Shown piece after piece: positions 34,849 to 36,771 of a stretch of DNA of 36,771 bases (position 1 is its first letter; each line of letters starts with the position of its first letter). The notes below the pieces were generated by a model. The model was given only the letters and a program-made list of their open reading frames with translations, had not been told where the DNA came from and searched no databases. Position numbers and translations under genes: made by a program. Location of the stretch: the NCBI GenBank assembly GCA_016839635.1, contig JAEOTV010000243.1, positions 1-36,771 of the forward strand, in the 5' to 3' direction. The DNA is from Promethearchaeota archaeon (GTDB taxonomy: Archaea > Asgardarchaeota > Lokiarchaeia > Sigynarchaeales > SOKP01).

Positions 34849-35991
34849 TCCAGATAAACCTCTACTTTTTGCTTCTATTGCATCTTCAGGACACAGCTCC
34901 ATACAGCATAAACAACTAATACACTTTTTCCTTAGAAATGTTGGATAGTTTCCTTTTTCAAATTCTATTGCTTCAGCAGGACAGTTTTGAGCACATTGAC
35001 CACATTGAACACATTTTGTTTTCATTAAATTTGGAATTCTTTTCATTATTTTATATGCCATATGTCCGGTAATAAAACTAATGAAGCGAGTCATTGTTCT
35101 TCCTGGAACATTAAATTTTGGTGTAAATTTCTTTGCTTCATCTAGAGTCATTCCAACAACCTCAATATTGTCTAAGGTTCCAACTCCCAAATTTCTTTCG
35201 ATAGAATTTTTCACGTGTGGAACGTTTTTTGCTTTAAGTTTCCCTATTTCTAACGCAATTACATCTAGTGCTAATTCATCTGTCCCTACCAGAATTAAAT
35301 CCCATTTAGTCATTTTTCCAGCAGCAGGCCCCTTTGCTCCTTCCATAATCTCGTGCAAATCATAAACTGTTAGTCGGTTCGATTTATTTTTCACTATCCA
35401 TGAGAAATTATCAGCTAGAACTTCCCCAAATTCATCTGCAGATTTACCTAATAAATGATATTTAGCTTTCAATCCTCCCGGAATAATACCCCAATAATTT
35501 TTTATGGCTCCTGTCATCGTAGCCTCTGCATGGCTTTTTAATTTCGGTAAATTTATTAAAATATCACAGTCTTTAATAGCTTTAGCAACTCGATATTCTT
35601 TCATACTAACAGCATCCTCAATTATTTCTATTACTGGTGGTTCACTTCCAAAATCAATCAGTTTTATTCCATGCTCCTCACAAACCTCAAACATACCAAT
35701 TTCTTTAGCGATATCCGAAACAGATTTTCCCTGTTGTCCAGGAGAATCTCCAAGAAGGACATTATTCATCGAAATACCTTGTTCTTTTAGATATAAAATT
35801 ACACCTTCAACAATACTTGATGGAGTACATGCATCTTTGCTTGCTCTTAGTAAATTAGGCTTTAAAAGTATTTGCTCCGAACTAGATATATTGAATGAAA
35901 GGTTTGGCTCAATTAACTTTATAGCTCCAAATACAGCTTTAGAGACAGAATCATAATCATTAACATTTACTATAGAAACTCTTGTAGACAT
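34837..35991 (-). CDS. DUF362 protein with two 4Fe-4S ferredoxin motifs
   Basis: A 384-residue protein. Residues 1 to about 300 match DUF362: ILLKPNLL near the start, GDSPGQ, INLPKLKSHAEATMTGAIKNYWG and LGTLDNIEVVG. The last 70 residues form a bacterial-type ferredoxin unit with two CxxCxxCxxxC motifs (CVQCGQCAQNC and CISCLCCMELC), each followed by P. Proteins of this kind are common in anaerobic archaea and bacteria and are presumed electron-transfer or redox enzymes, but no activity has been assigned from this sequence. Its C-terminus overlaps the convergent M20 gene by 12 bases. Confidence 0.9.
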   Translation of the reverse strand: MSTRVSIVNVNDYDSVSKAVFGAIKLIEPNLSFNISSSEQILLKPNLLRASKDACTPSSIVEGVILYLKEQGISMNNVLLGDSPGQQGKSVSDIAKEIGMFEVCEEHGIKLIDFGSEPPVIEIIEDAVSMKEYRVAKAIKDCDILINLPKLKSHAEATMTGAIKNYWGIIPGGLKAKYHLLGKSADEFGEVLADNFSWIVKNKSNRLTVYDLHEIMEGAKGPAAGKMTKWDLILVGTDELALDVIALEIGKLKAKNVPHVKNSIERNLGVGTLDNIEVVGMTLDEAKKFTPKFNVPGRTMTRFISFITGHMAYKIMKRIPNLMKTKCVQCGQCAQNCPAEAIEFEKGNYPTFLRKKCISCLCCMELCPEDAIEAKSRGLSGLFD

Positions 35992-36222
35992 GATTTATAG
36001 TAGTTCTAATTTTAGCTTTCTAAAATATTTCATTTTATAAATTGTAAAAAACATTTTAAATTTGAGATAATTACGAATCTAAAAACAAAAAATTAAAAAT
36101 CTAATTTATTATAATTAATAAAAGTCGATCAAATATTTTTACCGACTAGTATTTTAACACCTATTTTGCTTACGTAAGAAGGATCGTTTAAAAAATAAAA
36201 ACTTATTGATAGACTGGAGAAA
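35992..36222. other. AT-rich gap before the third GTPase
   Basis: This 231-base gap lies between divergent genes. It holds no open frame of note. AT-rich stretches at 36030-36120 could contain TATA elements for both genes, but none can be chosen by eye. Confidence 0.4.
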
Positions 36223-36765
36223 ATGTCAGAGCAGTCAAATTTTATGTTCAAAGTGATTTTTTTCGGGGATGGTGGAGTTGGAAAGACCACCTTAATTAAC
36301 CGATATTTAACGGGAGTTTTCAAAAGCGATAGTGTTATAACTATTGGTGTGGACTTCCACGTAAAGAAGGTGAATATTGACGGGAAACGCGTAAGTTTAC
36401 AAATCTGGGATTTTGCGGGAGAGGATAGGTTTAGATTTCTAATGCCTAGCTATGTGGTTGGCGCATCTGCAGGTGTTTTTATGTTCGATATAACTAGATA
36501 CACAAGTCTTAAAAATTTTAATGAGTGGATTGAAATTTTTAAACAAGGTTATAAGGGGGAAAATCACCAAATACCTGTATTAATGGTTGGTAGCAAACTA
36601 GATCTTGAATATAAAAGAGCTGTATCTCGAGAAGAAGCATTTGAATTAGCTAAAAAGAATAATCTTTTTGGTTATCTTGAATGTTCCGCGAAAAGTGGAG
36701 AAAATGTGGAAGAAATATTTCAAGAAATAAGCCGTTTAATGATGATCAAAGCTGGAGTTTTATAA
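36223..36765 (+). CDS. Ras-like small GTPase (third copy, Rab-like)
   Basis: A 180-residue Ras/Rab-type GTPase. G1 is GDGGVGKTT (15-23), the switch I threonine is Thr40 in VITIGVDF, G3 is WDFAGEDRF (62-70), G4 is SKLD, and G5 is CSAKSGENV. Two key residues deviate: the catalytic Gln (Ras Gln61) is Glu67, and the G4 Asn is Ser. Hydrolysis may be slow and guanine specificity altered. The TIGVDF/WDxAGE/SAKSGENV pattern is closer to Rab than to the two GTPases near 3 kb. There is no C-terminal cysteine (it ends IKAGVL). A Shine-Dalgarno-like GGAG lies close before the ATG. It is complete, ending six bases before the window edge. Confidence 0.92.
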   Translation: MSEQSNFMFKVIFFGDGGVGKTTLINRYLTGVFKSDSVITIGVDFHVKKVNIDGKRVSLQIWDFAGEDRFRFLMPSYVVGASAGVFMFDITRYTSLKNFNEWIEIFKQGYKGENHQIPVLMVGSKLDLEYKRAVSREEAFELAKKNNLFGYLECSAKSGENVEEIFQEISRLMMIKAGVL

Positions 36766-36771
36766 CGGCAA

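Noticed and set aside
35081..35956. Two plus-strand open frames opposite the DUF362 gene
   Set aside because: They have no recognisable motifs, and the minus-strand gene carries clear DUF362 and ferredoxin signatures.
1..36771. CRISPR arrays, tRNA genes, transposases or prophage genes
   Set aside because: No regularly spaced direct repeats, cloverleaf-like sequences with CCA-proximal motifs, or transposase/integrase motifs were seen in any gap or frame.

Overview
The window reads as a piece of an Asgard archaeal (Promethearchaeati) chromosome, most like the low-GC Lokiarchaeia-type lineages. The DNA is strongly AT-rich and the information genes are archaeal: an EF-2 family protein, a TFB, and a Taw1-type radical SAM enzyme. 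Alongside them are proteins typical of the eukaryote-like Asgard repertoire: three Ras-like small GTPases, a larger Arf/Rag-like GTPase with long extensions, a Roadblock/LC7 protein, a HEAT-repeat protein and a 1244-residue TPR protein whose N-terminus looks like a degenerate GTPase fold. No tRNA, rRNA, insertion sequence, prophage or CRISPR array was seen, and no gap between genes exceeds about 265 bases. Lineage placement is an inference from gene content and composition.

Layout. 1-2.6 kb: an EF-2 paralog broken by one in-frame UAA. 2.6-4.0 kb: two tandem paralogous Ras-like GTPases (minus). 4.1-6.5 kb: a HAD phosphatase, then an acidic repeat protein followed by an EngB-like GTPase. 6.5-7.9 kb: an isoprenylcysteine-methyltransferase-like membrane protein divergent from a PadR regulator. 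7.9-10.2 kb: a Taw1-like wyosine enzyme carrying an extra winged-helix-like insert, and a nucleoside-phosphorylase-like protein. 10.2-13.3 kb: a minus-strand set of winged-helix and zinc-ribbon/membrane proteins. 13.4-15.0 kb: an alpha/beta hydrolase and a DUF2085 membrane protein. 15.0-16.5 kb: two tandem paralogs of unknown function. 16.7-20.4 kb: the giant TPR protein. 20.4-22.8 kb: TFB and the Arf/Rag-like GTPase. 22.8-24.4 kb: a PAP2 phosphatase and a PHP phosphoesterase. 24.4-28.5 kb: a divergent acetate/CoA pair, a CoA-transferase fused to a GNAT domain and an AMP-forming acetyl-CoA synthetase. 28.6-30.2 kb: a membrane histidine kinase and a small membrane protein. 30.3-33.4 kb: a GNAT protein, a HEAT-repeat protein and a Roadblock protein. 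33.4-36.0 kb: an M20-family protein lacking key zinc ligands, and a DUF362/ferredoxin protein. 36.2-36.8 kb: a third Ras-like GTPase.

How the parts may fit together. The GTPases, the Roadblock protein (a fold used as a GTPase platform or regulator), the HEAT and TPR scaffolds and the pseudo-GTPase/TPR fusion together suggest GTPase-based signalling or membrane-organisation machinery, but they are spread over many transcription units. A single operon-like system is not evident. The acetate module is the clearest functional pairing: both genes act on acetyl-CoA/acetate and share a divergent promoter region, and the fused GNAT domain could acetylate the conserved catalytic lysine of the synthetase. 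The strongest oddities are the in-frame stop in EF-2, the Taw1 insertion, the pseudo-GTPase/TPR fusion, the Arf/Rag-like hybrid GTPase and the M20 protein with altered metal ligands.
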